Of a DNA stretch of 64,000 bases, positions 17,071 through 26,505 are shown one piece after another. This DNA comes from a virus. The notes beneath the pieces were generated by a model. It had not been told where the DNA came from and ran no database searches. It saw nothing but the letters and a program-made list of their open reading frames with translations. The stretch is taken from IMG/VR virus record IMGVR_UViG_3300034524_000011, positions 1 to 64,000 of that record; one strand, 5' to 3'. The translations under genes and the position numbers were made by a program. Every line of letters starts with the position of its first letter. Position 1 is the stretch's first letter.

Positions 17071-20000
17071 ATGGCAGCTGAAACATTTCGCATTGAGATA
17101 CCTATCCACGTCGAGGATAAGACAGATCCTGGCGTCTCCCAGGCAACACGGAAGATAAATAAATTTGACGAGGCCAACCAGAGGACGCAGGAACGGCTAA
17201 ACCAGATGAATAAAACAAAATATCAGGTCGTCCTTGACGCGCTGGATAGGGCGTCAAGCATTGTCGGTAAAGTTTCATCAAAAGCACGCAGCATAGCAGG
17301 TAAGACGTTTAGCTTTACGATGAAAGTAATCGACTTGGCCACGGCGCCATTAAGAGCCTTATGGAATTTCGCGACATCCATACAAGGCGCCATACTCGGC
17401 GCTACCGGTGCATTTGCCGGTATTTATAAACCGATGGAAATAGCCGCAGATTTTGAGCAAACGCAGATTGCATTTGAAACCATGCTAAAAAGCGCCGAGA
17501 AAGCAGAGAAATTCCTGAAGGAAGCGTCAGAATTCGCAAATAAAACACCGTTTGAATTCCCGGAACTGATCAACAGCAGTAAGCTGCTAATGGCCTTCGG
17601 ATTTGAAGCCGATAAGGTGCTGGATATGCTAAAGACCATAGGTGATACTGCCAGCGGCCTGGGAGCTGGATCGGAGGGAATAGACAGAATCACAAGAGCC
17701 CTCGGTCAGATGCGGGCCAAGGGACGAGCACAAACAGAAGAACTCTTGCAGCTCCAGGAACTCGGCGTGCCGGCTAACCAAATCCTGCAGGAAGAGCTCG
17801 GTCTCACCGGAGAGCAGGTAGCAAACATCGGTAAAGAAAGCATAGAAGCATCAAAGGTTATAGAGGCATTGCTGCGAGGAATGGAAAAGCGCTTCGGAGG
17901 CATGATGGACAACCAATCCAGGACGGCCAAAGGTATGATATCAACCCTTAAGGACACTCTCGAAAATTCACTTTTAAGACCATGGGGACAAGGTCTATGG
18001 GAAGGTATAAAGCCGGGACTTGAAAGGATCACAACCTGGATAGATGAGAACCAGGATATCATCGCAGAATGGGGAGAAGCCTGGAAGAAAGCAGGAGCAA
18101 ATATCTCCAAATGGGTAATGGTCAGAGTAGATGGATTGAGAAACAGCATACAGCGTATGGTTAACTCCCAGGAGTGGAAAGACGCCAAAAACTTCGGAGA
18201 AAAGCTGAAGATAGCATGGGATCAGATAATAGCGCAGCCATTCAACGAATGGTGGAATTCAACCGGCAAAGCCTGGCTTGCAGATAAAGCCAGTAAGATA
18301 GGCGAAGGAATAGGAACTGCACTCTCCGCAGGATTACTGACCATACTCGGAATAGACGCAAAAGGCGCTGTAGAGGAAGGGACCAGCATAGGTGCTTCAT
18401 TTGCTGAAGGCTTCAAAAAGGGATTTGATGGGAAGAAGGTAGGAGAGGCACTCCTGAATGCTATAAAGGGAGTATTTAAAGATGCGGCAACGCTACTCCC
18501 AGGAGGAGAGGAAGCAAGCTCAACGTCCTGGCTGTCGGCTGGAGCAATAGTTCTCGCAATGCAAAAGCTCGGAATTTTCAAGCTGTTAGGCAAAGGCGGT
18601 AAAGGATTAATTAACCTCTTTGGCAAAGGCAGTAAAAGCGGAGCACCGGATACAACTGGAATACCATCGGCTTATGGAACAGACACCGTTTATATGACAG
18701 CTTCAATAGTTTATATTTACGGGAAGACAATCCAGGGTCCAGGAGGATCCCCAACAGGTGGCTCGCCGTTAGGAGGATATCCTTCACTGCCAACAGCAGG
18801 AAAAACCCCGTCATTGCCGCCGGCCGGAGGTTCGCCTTTAGCACTTCCGGGAGCTGCAGGAGCAGCGGGTAAAGCATTAAATACAGTGCAGCTGTCCAAC
18901 GGAACTTATGTAGTCACAGGCGGAGCATTAGCAACCGGACTGGCCAAGACTGGCGTAGCGCTTGGCAGCGGAGCAACAACTGCAGGTGGAGCCATAGCAG
19001 CCGGAGCTTCAAGCGTACTGGGAGGCGCTTTCGGTATTGCTGGACTTGGAGCCGGAGCAATAGACATCTACCAGGGCACAAAGAAAACCGGAAAAGAGGC
19101 CAAGGACGAATACTTCCAAGGCGGAACCAAGATAGGTATGGTAGGAGCAGGCGCCGGCATAGGAGCTGCGGTAGGTTCCGTGGTACCGGTAATAGGAACC
19201 GGCGTAGGAGCTCTTGTAGGAGCAGGAATCGGTGGAGTGGCCGCACTTTTCACCGGAGATAAAGCAGGTAAAGCCTTATCGGACGCAACAGACAAAGACG
19301 GAGCTTTATCAAAGTTCTGGGAAAACACAAAGCAATGGGCAAGCAACACATGGGACTCCATCAAGACCGGAGCTTCAAACGCCGGATCCTGGGTGGCCGA
19401 GAAGTGGAACGCGGCTGGAGATTGGATCAGCAACAAATGGAGCAGCTTCAGCGACTGGTTCGACACTTCGGTATGGACCCCGGTAAAAGACGTCGGAATA
19501 TCGGCCATTAACATAGCAGCCGGCGCATGGAGTGAAGTCAGAGACTGGGTAGGAGAGAAATGGATCGATTTCTCCGCATGGTTCGACGAAAGCGTATGGA
19601 CTCCGGTAAAAGACGCGGCGCAAGCTGCAGGTGAATGGGTAAGCCAGAGATGGGATGAAGCCAGGACGTGGATCGGAGACAGATGGTCTGATTTTTCTTC
19701 CTGGTTTGACGAATCCATATGGACCCCAGTAAGCAATGCAGCGCAGGCAGCCGGCCAATGGGTAAGTGACCGCTGGAACGAGGCAAGGACATGGATAGGC
19801 GAACGCTGGTCCGACTTTTCAACATGGTTTGAAGAGAGCATATGGACCCCGGTCAAAACAGGAGCCCAGGCGGCAGGTCAGTGGGTAAGCGAAAGATGGA
19901 GCGAGGCCAAGGCCTGGGTAAGCGAGACATGGGGAACTGTAAGCACCTGGTTTGATGAAACGGTATGGCAGCCGGTAAAAAGCGCAGCACTGACAGCCGG

Positions 20001-20661
20001 AGCATGGCTGGGAGATCAGTTCACAGCGGCAAAGAACGCCATAAGCGAGGCCTGGTCCGGAGTATCCGACTGGTTCTCAAATAACGTATGGGAGCCCATC
20101 AAGAACGGAGCAACCAAAGCATGGGAATGGGTAGGCGAGAAGCTCGGCGGCATTGGCGAATGGATCGGAGACCTGGGCCAAAAAGGCTCAAAGGAAACCG
20201 GCCTGACAACCAGCAAGGGCAAAGGCAGTATCCTCGAACATGCATACGGCGGAATTATGACAAAACCGCACATGGGCATCGTGGCCGAGGACGGAGCCGA
20301 AAGCCTTATCCCGTTAAGCCCAAGCAAGAGACAAAGAGGCCTTGATTTATGGCAGCGGACCGGTGAACTTCTCGGAGTCAGGGCCTACGAAGACGGCGGA
20401 ATAGTAGGTGAGGAACCGGACGAAATTCCGGTAGCTCCTGCAACCGGAAAAACTGGCCAGAACATAACCGTAAAAGTGGAAGTCAAAGCAGAACCTAAAT
20501 TCGTGATTGAAGGCAGCGGAGATAACACTGACGAAAACAAAGTGGTGGCCATATTGAAAGCCTATATCCGTGAAATGACCGACGACATAGGAGACGAGCT
20601 GGCAGAGAGACTGGCCCGCATTTTTGCAAATATGCCGGTGAAAGGAGGAGCTGAAGCGTAA
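17071..20661 (+). CDS. Tape measure protein
   Basis: 1196 residues. It sets tail length and is ejected with DNA. N-terminal region (about 85-330) has the conserved tape-measure signature (EIAADFEQTQIAFETMLKSA, PFEFPELINSSKLLMAFG). Glycine- and alanine-rich hydrophobic helices follow (about 620-735). Residues about 770-1015 contain six 41-residue repeats (123 bp each), each with SWFDESIWTPV and W-rich segments. The C-terminus carries GGIMTKPHMGIVAEDGAESLIPLS, common in such proteins. ATG at 17071 is used; the ATG at 17067 opens a frame that stops at once. Length fits a tail of ordinary myophage size. Confidence 0.95.
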   Translation: MAAETFRIEIPIHVEDKTDPGVSQATRKINKFDEANQRTQERLNQMNKTKYQVVLDALDRASSIVGKVSSKARSIAGKTFSFTMKVIDLATAPLRALWNFATSIQGAILGATGAFAGIYKPMEIAADFEQTQIAFETMLKSAEKAEKFLKEASEFANKTPFEFPELINSSKLLMAFGFEADKVLDMLKTIGDTASGLGAGSEGIDRITRALGQMRAKGRAQTEELLQLQELGVPANQILQEELGLTGEQVANIGKESIEASKVIEALLRGMEKRFGGMMDNQSRTAKGMISTLKDTLENSLLRPWGQGLWEGIKPGLERITTWIDENQDIIAEWGEAWKKAGANISKWVMVRVDGLRNSIQRMVNSQEWKDAKNFGEKLKIAWDQIIAQPFNEWWNSTGKAWLADKASKIGEGIGTALSAGLLTILGIDAKGAVEEGTSIGASFAEGFKKGFDGKKVGEALLNAIKGVFKDAATLLPGGEEASSTSWLSAGAIVLAMQKLGIFKLLGKGGKGLINLFGKGSKSGAPDTTGIPSAYGTDTVYMTASIVYIYGKTIQGPGGSPTGGSPLGGYPSLPTAGKTPSLPPAGGSPLALPGAAGAAGKALNTVQLSNGTYVVTGGALATGLAKTGVALGSGATTAGGAIAAGASSVLGGAFGIAGLGAGAIDIYQGTKKTGKEAKDEYFQGGTKIGMVGAGAGIGAAVGSVVPVIGTGVGALVGAGIGGVAALFTGDKAGKALSDATDKDGALSKFWENTKQWASNTWDSIKTGASNAGSWVAEKWNAAGDWISNKWSSFSDWFDTSVWTPVKDVGISAINIAAGAWSEVRDWVGEKWIDFSAWFDESVWTPVKDAAQAAGEWVSQRWDEARTWIGDRWSDFSSWFDESIWTPVSNAAQAAGQWVSDRWNEARTWIGERWSDFSTWFEESIWTPVKTGAQAAGQWVSERWSEAKAWVSETWGTVSTWFDETVWQPVKSAALTAGAWLGDQFTAAKNAISEAWSGVSDWFSNNVWEPIKNGATKAWEWVGEKLGGIGEWIGDLGQKGSKETGLTTSKGKGSILEHAYGGIMTKPHMGIVAEDGAESLIPLSPSKRQRGLDLWQRTGELLGVRAYEDGGIVGEEPDEIPVAPATGKTGQNITVKVEVKAEPKFVIEGSGDNTDENKVVAILKAYIREMTDDIGDELAERLARIFANMPVKGGAEA
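19390..20120 (+). repeat. Six 123-bp (41-codon) repeats in tape measure gene
   Basis: The TGG opening the WFD motif recurs at 19456, 19579, 19702, 19825, 19948 and 20071, exactly 123 bp apart. Units have diverged at DNA level but keep the W-x2-F-D-x3-W-x-P pattern, so they encode protein repeats. Unit number changes would alter tail length. Confidence 0.85.
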
Positions 20662-21323
20662 TGGATATATACCTCACTGAAATAGAAACAGGAGCAAGGC
20701 TGGCGCTTTCCATGCTCCCCGAAAAAACAAAGCAAGAAGGCGACGCTGCATTCCAGGTTTATGACATTATCAATGTCGGGGAGGTAAGGATCCCGAAGGG
20801 TACCAACCTTTTAACCTTCTCGTGGAGCGGTACCCTCCCCGGCAAAAGCCGAAGGAACGCCAGCTATGTAAAATCCCAATACTGGCAAAGCCCGGAGGAG
20901 ATCCAGAACATATGGGAAAGATGGCGTAAAGAAGGCACCAAAATAAGGCTCATGGTCACAGAGACACCAATCAACCACGATGTATACCTGGACAGTTACA
21001 CTGCAGAGGCCGCCGGAGGAAACGGCGACTACGAGTACACAATCACCTTTATTGAAGCAAAGCCTATAGAGGTTTACACGGTAAACGAGCTGAACATCAA
21101 GCCCAAAACGCAGACAAATAAGACGAGCACATCAACTCGGCCTCCGGCAGCAAAAGCTGCAGCCAAGACTTATACCGTTAAAAGTGGAGATAGTCTCTGG
21201 AAAATTGCACAAGTGACCCTTGGCAAGGGCGGAAGGTATATGGAGATTTACAACCTGAACAAAGACAAGCTGAAAAACCCAAATCTAATATACCCGGGAC
21301 AAGTCCTAACGCTGCCGAGTTAG
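20661..21323 (+). CDS. Tail protein with LysM domain (XkdP-like)
   Basis: 220 residues, ATG overlapping the tape measure stop by one base. The N-terminal domain (about 1-150) is the XkdP type baseplate-hub part. A proline/threonine linker leads to a C-terminal LysM domain (TYTVKSGDSLWKIAQVTLG to NPNLIYPGQVLTLP, about 171-219) that can bind peptidoglycan. Confidence 0.9.
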   Translation: MDIYLTEIETGARLALSMLPEKTKQEGDAAFQVYDIINVGEVRIPKGTNLLTFSWSGTLPGKSRRNASYVKSQYWQSPEEIQNIWERWRKEGTKIRLMVTETPINHDVYLDSYTAEAAGGNGDYEYTITFIEAKPIEVYTVNELNIKPKTQTNKTSTSTRPPAAKAAAKTYTVKSGDSLWKIAQVTLGKGGRYMEIYNLNKDKLKNPNLIYPGQVLTLPS

Positions 21324-21339
21324 GAGGTGAAGAGCCACG

Positions 21340-22587
21340 ATAGACATTAGCAGAATCAAATACAGAGTGATACTAATTACATCTTCAGGCAAACAGATCG
21401 ATGTCACCCAGGCTGCCGAAAGTCTCGGATGGGAGGAAGGCGACGCAGAGCTGGCCATGAGAACCAGCATATCACTCCATAATATCACATACGAAGGCAA
21501 AAAACTCTCCAGCATTGCACAACCAGGATGCATAGTGGTCGTTATTGCAGACTGGGGAACAGGCAGCGACGAGGTCGCCAGAGGAACCATAGTGGAATGG
21601 GAACCTGGAGAAATCGGGAACACTGCTACCATCTTTGACATCATGGCTTATGATGAGCTCTTCAACCTTCAACAGAGCCAGGATAACCGGTATTATACGG
21701 CTGGCACAGGAACCAAATCGGCCATCATGGGAATATTCAACGACTGGGGAGTACCCGTCGAAAAATACGAGGGCCCGGATGTAGCACATGCAAAGATGCC
21801 TTTCAAGAACGAATATTTGAGCAATATTCTCCTGCAGCTTTTAGATGATGCAGCAAAGAAAGGCGGACCCAAATGCATTATCCGAGCCACAAAAGGCAAG
21901 GTAAGCGTGCTGCCGAAAGGAAGCAATAAAACCATATACCACTTTGATGAAGACACAAACGCGACGCTGGTCAGAGATAAGATCAGCACCGCGGATCTTG
22001 TCACCAGGGTAAAGGTGGTAGGCAAGGAAGACAGCGAAGGAAGGCAGCCGGTGGAGGCCGTACTTGACGGATTAACCCAATACGGTATCCGGCAAAGGAT
22101 CTACAATAGGTCCGAAGACGATACACTGGCCACAGCGAAATCAGCGGCCCAGCAAATGCTGGACGAGCAAGGCAAACCGGCCAGGCCAATAGTCCTCGAA
22201 GCTCCAGACGTGCCAATGATCCGCAAAGGAGACAAAATCCATGTCAAGGCAGGTACCCTCAACGGATACTACATCATCAAGGCCATAAGGCACGATGCCG
22301 GCAGCAGAACCATGACCATGGAGCTGGAAGACGAAGAGGACAAAACAACAACAGCTACCACCACACAGGCCACAACCACTGCAGCTTCAAGCTCCGGAGA
22401 GTTCAACAAGGGAGATACCGTAATCTTGAACGGACCGGTATACCGCGACAGCTACGGAAACGGCAAAGGAAAAACCTTCACCAACCGGAAATGCACCATC
22501 ACCATTAAAGTGGACACTTCAAGGCCATGCCCGTACCATGTGGACGCCATCGGCTGGGTAAAGCCAAATACAATAACTAAAGCATAG
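21340..22587 (+). CDS. Baseplate hub protein (XkdQ-like), non-canonical start likely
   Basis: About 415 residues. The domain composition (hub-type beta domains, then an acidic threonine-rich linker and an SH3-like C-terminus) and its place between XkdP and DUF2577-type genes mark it as the XkdQ equivalent. The first ordinary start is GTG 21367, but the only ribosome site, AGGAGGTGA (21322-21330), is about 37 bases before it and 9 bases before an in-frame ATA at 21340 (ACG at 21337). Residues IDISRIKYRV would precede the GTG. I therefore favour a non-standard start near 21340. Confidence 0.85.
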   Translation: MDISRIKYRVILITSSGKQIDVTQAAESLGWEEGDAELAMRTSISLHNITYEGKKLSSIAQPGCIVVVIADWGTGSDEVARGTIVEWEPGEIGNTATIFDIMAYDELFNLQQSQDNRYYTAGTGTKSAIMGIFNDWGVPVEKYEGPDVAHAKMPFKNEYLSNILLQLLDDAAKKGGPKCIIRATKGKVSVLPKGSNKTIYHFDEDTNATLVRDKISTADLVTRVKVVGKEDSEGRQPVEAVLDGLTQYGIRQRIYNRSEDDTLATAKSAAQQMLDEQGKPARPIVLEAPDVPMIRKGDKIHVKAGTLNGYYIIKAIRHDAGSRTMTMELEDEEDKTTTATTTQATTTAASSSGEFNKGDTVILNGPVYRDSYGNGKGKTFTNRKCTITIKVDTSRPCPYHVDAIGWVKPNTITKA

Positions 22588-22598
22588 GAGGTGGGAGC

Positions 22599-23045
22599 AT
22601 GAAACCATCATCGGGAAGCTCAGGCATAAACAAGCTGGCCAGGGTAATGCAGCAGCGCATGAAGGAAGTAAATGCATCTCCCCTTCTGCTTGATTTTGGA
22701 GTAATCCAAGCGGATTACAGCTTGCTGACCAACACATACCCGATACCAATACCTAAAACGGATTACCTGGTATGCAGGGATGTAACCCATGACCCAGGCA
22801 AACCATTAACCCAAACCAAAACCGGACAAGGACAGCACCCACATGGCCCAAGCGGAAGCCACGACCAATACCAAGGCGACGGAACTCACAGCCACCCAAA
22901 TACAGAGGGAGCTCATGTTCACGATGTAGTGGTTCCGGAAAGCATGCACTGGCTGAAGCCGGGAGACAGGGTCCTGGTGGCCTGGGTACAAAACGACGCC
23001 GTAGTCATTGATATCGTGCTACCGGCAACAAAGATAGGAGGATGA
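22599..23045 (+). CDS. DUF2577-like baseplate protein (XkdR-like)
   Basis: 148 residues, SD AGGAGGTGGGAG. A C-terminal hub fold ends with WLKPGDRVLVAWVQNDAVVIDIV, as in DUF2577/XkdR proteins. The centre is rich in histidine and glycine (about 70-108: HPHGPSGSHDQY, HSHPNTEGAHVHD), which could bind metal at the tail tip. Confidence 0.85.
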   Translation: MKPSSGSSGINKLARVMQQRMKEVNASPLLLDFGVIQADYSLLTNTYPIPIPKTDYLVCRDVTHDPGKPLTQTKTGQGQHPHGPSGSHDQYQGDGTHSHPNTEGAHVHDVVVPESMHWLKPGDRVLVAWVQNDAVVIDIVLPATKIGG

Positions 23046-23049
23046 TCAT

Positions 23050-23499
23050 ATGGCAGATAAAAACCTGTTTCCTGTCTTTGACGTTCCAGAGATCAACATA
23101 ACAACTCCTCCGGAGGAGCAGAAATATAAGCCGAGCGTTTATTTTGATTTCCAGCTTGGAGACTTCAGGCGAGACGGAGCCAATAAACTGGTGGTGGCCG
23201 ACGGGAAAGAAGCATACAAACAATGGTGCATTAAAACCGTGCTGACAGAACGCATGGAAAGGCTGGCATACAGCAGCGATATAGGAATCGAGCTTCATGA
23301 CGCCTTAAAACAGGCGGACCGGCAGGCGGTAGAATCGGCCCTGGAGAGAACTATCACAGAGGCACTCATGGTCAACCCAAGGACAGAATATGTCCGGGGA
23401 TTTGAGTTTACATGGACCAGTGACAGCATATACTGCGAGTTCGTTGTAAAGGGCAAAGAATGGGAAGAACAAGAAATCGGTGTGAATTTTCAAACATAA
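23050..23499 (+). CDS. Baseplate wedge protein (DUF2634, XkdS-like)
   Basis: 149 residues, SD ATAGGAGG. PSVYFDFQLGDF, then GIELHDALKQADRQAVESALERTITEALMVNPRTEYV match the gp25-like/DUF2634 wedge family, a conserved sheath-nucleating baseplate component. Confidence 0.9.
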   Translation: MADKNLFPVFDVPEINITTPPEEQKYKPSVYFDFQLGDFRRDGANKLVVADGKEAYKQWCIKTVLTERMERLAYSSDIGIELHDALKQADRQAVESALERTITEALMVNPRTEYVRGFEFTWTSDSIYCEFVVKGKEWEEQEIGVNFQT

Positions 23500-23512
23500 G
23501 GAGGTGGAATAG

Positions 23513-24649
23513 ATGTCGATACCAGAGTTTACACCGCCCAGTTTCCTGAATGATCAGGATGCTGAAACAATTCATAAGCGCATGATGGAAAATCTGCCAC
23601 CGGACATAGACGATACGGAAAATGGCTTTCCTTGGGATTTTACCAAGCCTACAGCACTTGAAAAAGCAGAAATGCTGGAATTCCACCTCGTAGAAACGCT
23701 GAAGATCATGTTCCCGATGTGGGCATATGACGAATGGCTGGACTACCATGCCAAAGGGCGCGGTATAACAAGAAAACCTGCAAACGCAGCTTCAGGAGAG
23801 CTCCTTATAACAGGAGTACCAGGAACAACAATACCTGCAGGTTTCAGGTTCGCCGCACCGGCCACAGCTGACACGCCGGCAATTGAATATCAGACAACCG
23901 AAAAGTATACCATCGGCGAAGATGGGACCGTAAGAGTTCAAGTAACGGCTGTTGAACCAGGGACCAAAGGGAATGTGCCGGCAAATACGGTTACTTTGAT
24001 GATGACGCCAATCAAAGGCATTACATCAATAACCAACGAAGCAAGCATTACAGGCGGAACCGAAGTAGAGAGCGACGATGAGCTGCGCAATAGGATATTA
24101 GAAATTGACGCAGCCAGCGAGGCCAGCTTTGTCGGCAGCGATGGTGATTATAAGCGATGGGCGGAGGAGGTTCCTGGTGTAGGTACCGCGCTGGTAATGC
24201 CGGAATGGGCAGGACCAGGAACGGTGAAGGTGGTCGTAATTGACGCCAACGGCCAGCCGGCCAACCAGGCGATAATTACTGCAGTATACAACAACATCAT
24301 GTCGCCGGACGACAGGCTGCAGAGGAAGGCTCCAATAGGCGCCACGGTCACCGTAGAGGCACCGACGGCCAAGGAGATAAATTATAGCTTCACACTCGAA
24401 TTAAAGGCAGGTGTGAACCAGGAAACTGTTCTGGAGCGTTTCAAAGCGCAGCTTCGAACATATTACGTCGAAGCCAAGAAGGAAGGAGTAGTGAGATACA
24501 ACAGGGTAAGCTCAATTTTAACCAACACAGAAGGAGTGAAAGACTTCACGGGACTGACCATGAACGGAGGTACCGTCAATATCGTGCTTGAGGAGGACGA
24601 ATACCCGGTAACGGGCACTATTGATCCGGGCGGAGGTGGCAGCGAATGA
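23513..24649 (+). CDS. Baseplate J-like protein (XkdT-like)
   Basis: 378 residues, SD AAGGAGGTGG. N-terminal region has YDEWLDYHAKGRGITRKPA, then the conserved beta section (ATPAGFRF-type: TTIPAGFRFAAPA), and GGTEVESDDELRNRILE in the middle, all typical of P2 gpJ/XkdT proteins that link baseplate wedges. Overlaps the next gene by four bases. Confidence 0.95.
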   Translation: MSIPEFTPPSFLNDQDAETIHKRMMENLPPDIDDTENGFPWDFTKPTALEKAEMLEFHLVETLKIMFPMWAYDEWLDYHAKGRGITRKPANAASGELLITGVPGTTIPAGFRFAAPATADTPAIEYQTTEKYTIGEDGTVRVQVTAVEPGTKGNVPANTVTLMMTPIKGITSITNEASITGGTEVESDDELRNRILEIDAASEASFVGSDGDYKRWAEEVPGVGTALVMPEWAGPGTVKVVVIDANGQPANQAIITAVYNNIMSPDDRLQRKAPIGATVTVEAPTAKEINYSFTLELKAGVNQETVLERFKAQLRTYYVEAKKEGVVRYNRVSSILTNTEGVKDFTGLTMNGGTVNIVLEEDEYPVTGTIDPGGGGSE

Positions 24650-25311
24650 ATTTAGAGAATTTCCCTACCAGCCCGGCGGCCAAGAGAATGCTGAAGACCG
24701 TATCGCCGATTTATGACAAGTCCTATATTGCAAAGTGGATATTCCAGGTCATGGGCCTGGAGATAGACGAGGCATGGCAATTCATCGAAGAGCTGCGCCT
24801 TCAGGCATTCCCGGAGACGGCCACATGGGGAATAACATACTGGGAGCAACGATATAATATCCCACCCGATGAAAGCCTATCCCTTGAGGAACGCCGGCAG
24901 CGCGTGATCATTAAACGAGGTAAGCGCTCTCCAATGAACCCGGCAAGAATTGAACGGATTGTAAGAGACGTGACAGGCAGAGAGGACATGGTAACCGAGC
25001 AAAACGGAGAGTACACCTTTTATATTTCCATTTTGCCGGGAGAATCGACGGTGGACTACCAGGAGCTAATAGACACCATAAAAAGCGTGAAGCCGTCGCA
25101 TCTTGCATTTAAAGTGCTCTTCGAAACCGACGTGTCAATGACAATCCAGGTAAACAACCAGGCCTACACATTCGAATATCCGCTCACAGGGACCATCCCG
25201 GATATAAACACGGTAGGAGGCATAGAACACGGGTCAATATTACCGAGCATTACAGCACAAGGCTCGGTATTTGATTATCAGCTTTGCGGCGAAGGAGAAC
25301 GCGACCTATAG
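24646..25311 (+). CDS. Tail protein DUF2313 (XkdU-like)
   Basis: 221 residues. WQFIEELRLQAFPETATWGI and YWEQRYNIPPDESLSLEERRQRVI are diagnostic for the DUF2313/XkdU (P2 gpI-like) baseplate family. Confidence 0.92.
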   Translation: MNLENFPTSPAAKRMLKTVSPIYDKSYIAKWIFQVMGLEIDEAWQFIEELRLQAFPETATWGITYWEQRYNIPPDESLSLEERRQRVIIKRGKRSPMNPARIERIVRDVTGREDMVTEQNGEYTFYISILPGESTVDYQELIDTIKSVKPSHLAFKVLFETDVSMTIQVNNQAYTFEYPLTGTIPDINTVGGIEHGSILPSITAQGSVFDYQLCGEGERDL

Positions 25312-25325
25312 AAAGGAGGAAAGCC

Positions 25326-25637
25326 ATGGGATTGCTAACAGCGGCGGCGATTGAAGGGTATAAGGAGTATACCAGGAAGACAATCGCATATGCCAGATAC
25401 AAAGCAGGCGGCAATTATTACAACGCTAAAATTTCTTCGGTTTCCGTCCTTCCGGATGGCAGACTGGCGGTCGATTTCCTGATCGACCATATGGTACCAG
25501 GGGACATCAACGTGACGGAGGTTCAGCTTTACGACACGAACAATAACCTCTGGCTTTCAAAGCCGGAAAGCCTGGTCCGAAAGGATGTGCAAGAAGGAAT
25601 TTTATACAGGTTCACATTCATAATTCAGGAAGGGTAG
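25326..25637 (+). CDS. Conserved small tail protein after XkdU
   Basis: 103 residues. ATG at 25326 has AAAGGAGG about 8 bases upstream. The protein has DGRLAVDFLIDHMVPGDINV and VQLYDTNNNLWLSK, a conserved beta protein found between DUF2313 and tail fibre genes of clostridial phages. Probably a fibre-attachment or baseplate part; function unproven. Confidence 0.75.
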   Translation: MGLLTAAAIEGYKEYTRKTIAYARYKAGGNYYNAKISSVSVLPDGRLAVDFLIDHMVPGDINVTEVQLYDTNNNLWLSKPESLVRKDVQEGILYRFTFIIQEG

Positions 25638-25647
25638 GTGAAAAAGC

Positions 25648-26166
25648 GTGCATAAACAGACCGAATGGAAGGACCATGTGACCCAGTTTCCGAACCGGAG
25701 GATCATAACTGACAACGGCGACGGAACAGTCACAGTAACAAAAGCGCAGGGAGAGGTTATCCAGCAAGGGACACCTCAAAGCGCAACCAACTTCAACAAC
25801 GTAGAGAACGGGATCCAGGACGCCCATACAGCCTTTCAGGTATTCCTGCATTACTTCATGCAGTTTGACCGCTGGATCAGGCAGAAGGTGGCGGACTTTG
25901 CGGCCGAGTTTCTCAATGAAATTCAGACTGTGACCCTCACGAATACGCTTAAGTTCCCATTCAACGACAGCGTTTATACAGTGAGCCTGGTAACACCAAG
26001 GAAGACGCTTAACTATGACGTGAGCTGGGAGATCACCAGCGCAAACGGCAATGTCGGCGATATTACCGTGTCCGACAAACAGCTGAACGGCTTCAAAATT
26101 GCCTTTGATGGCAGCGCAACAAGCGTAACGATTAAATTAAGAATTAAAGGAGGCATGCTCGTATGA
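25648..26166 (+). CDS. Tail fibre-region protein
   Basis: 172 residues, GTG start. The N-terminus (DHVTQFPNRRIITDNGDGTVTVTKAQGEVIQQGTPQSATNFNNVENGI, about 9-57) is the common attachment motif of phage fibre proteins, followed by a helical section and a C-terminal beta domain. Overlaps the next gene by four bases. Confidence 0.75.
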   Translation: MHKQTEWKDHVTQFPNRRIITDNGDGTVTVTKAQGEVIQQGTPQSATNFNNVENGIQDAHTAFQVFLHYFMQFDRWIRQKVADFAAEFLNEIQTVTLTNTLKFPFNDSVYTVSLVTPRKTLNYDVSWEITSANGNVGDITVSDKQLNGFKIAFDGSATSVTIKLRIKGGMLV

Positions 26167-26489
26167 AGGTAATCGAAAAGAACGAAGGTCCTAAAATCGC
26201 TTACGAAGAAAACGGTACAATGGTATTTCTCGGCGATTACGAGCTCATGATCAACGTGGCCAAGTACCAAAGAGACTGGCCGATGCACATTGATATTTGC
26301 CGCAATAGAGATAACCAACTGGTCATAGGCACAGGAGAGGGCCTGTACTATGTGGCACAATTTGATATACCGGCAATCAAATACACGGAACCAGAGACCG
26401 AAGAGGAAATCCCAGAGCCGCTACCTATCGACATGAGCGAGGTAGTTCTAACGCTTTGGAGCCTTGAAAACCTGGTACCGTCAAACTAA
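26163..26489 (+). CDS. Small tail-locus protein of unknown function
   Basis: 108 residues. Two beta-rich halves with an acidic proline tail (PETEEEIPEPLPID). Coupled to the fibre-region gene and directly ahead of the DGR target gene. No family recognised. Confidence 0.65.
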   Translation: MKVIEKNEGPKIAYEENGTMVFLGDYELMINVAKYQRDWPMHIDICRNRDNQLVIGTGEGLYYVAQFDIPAIKYTEPETEEEIPEPLPIDMSEVVLTLWSLENLVPSN

Positions 26490-26505
26490 AGGAGGACTGA
26501 ACAAG

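Noticed and set aside
19068-19856. Long antisense reading frame in the tape measure gene
   Set aside because: A by-product of the 123-bp repeats and codon bias on the other strand. No start signals, and the composition is unlike real genes.
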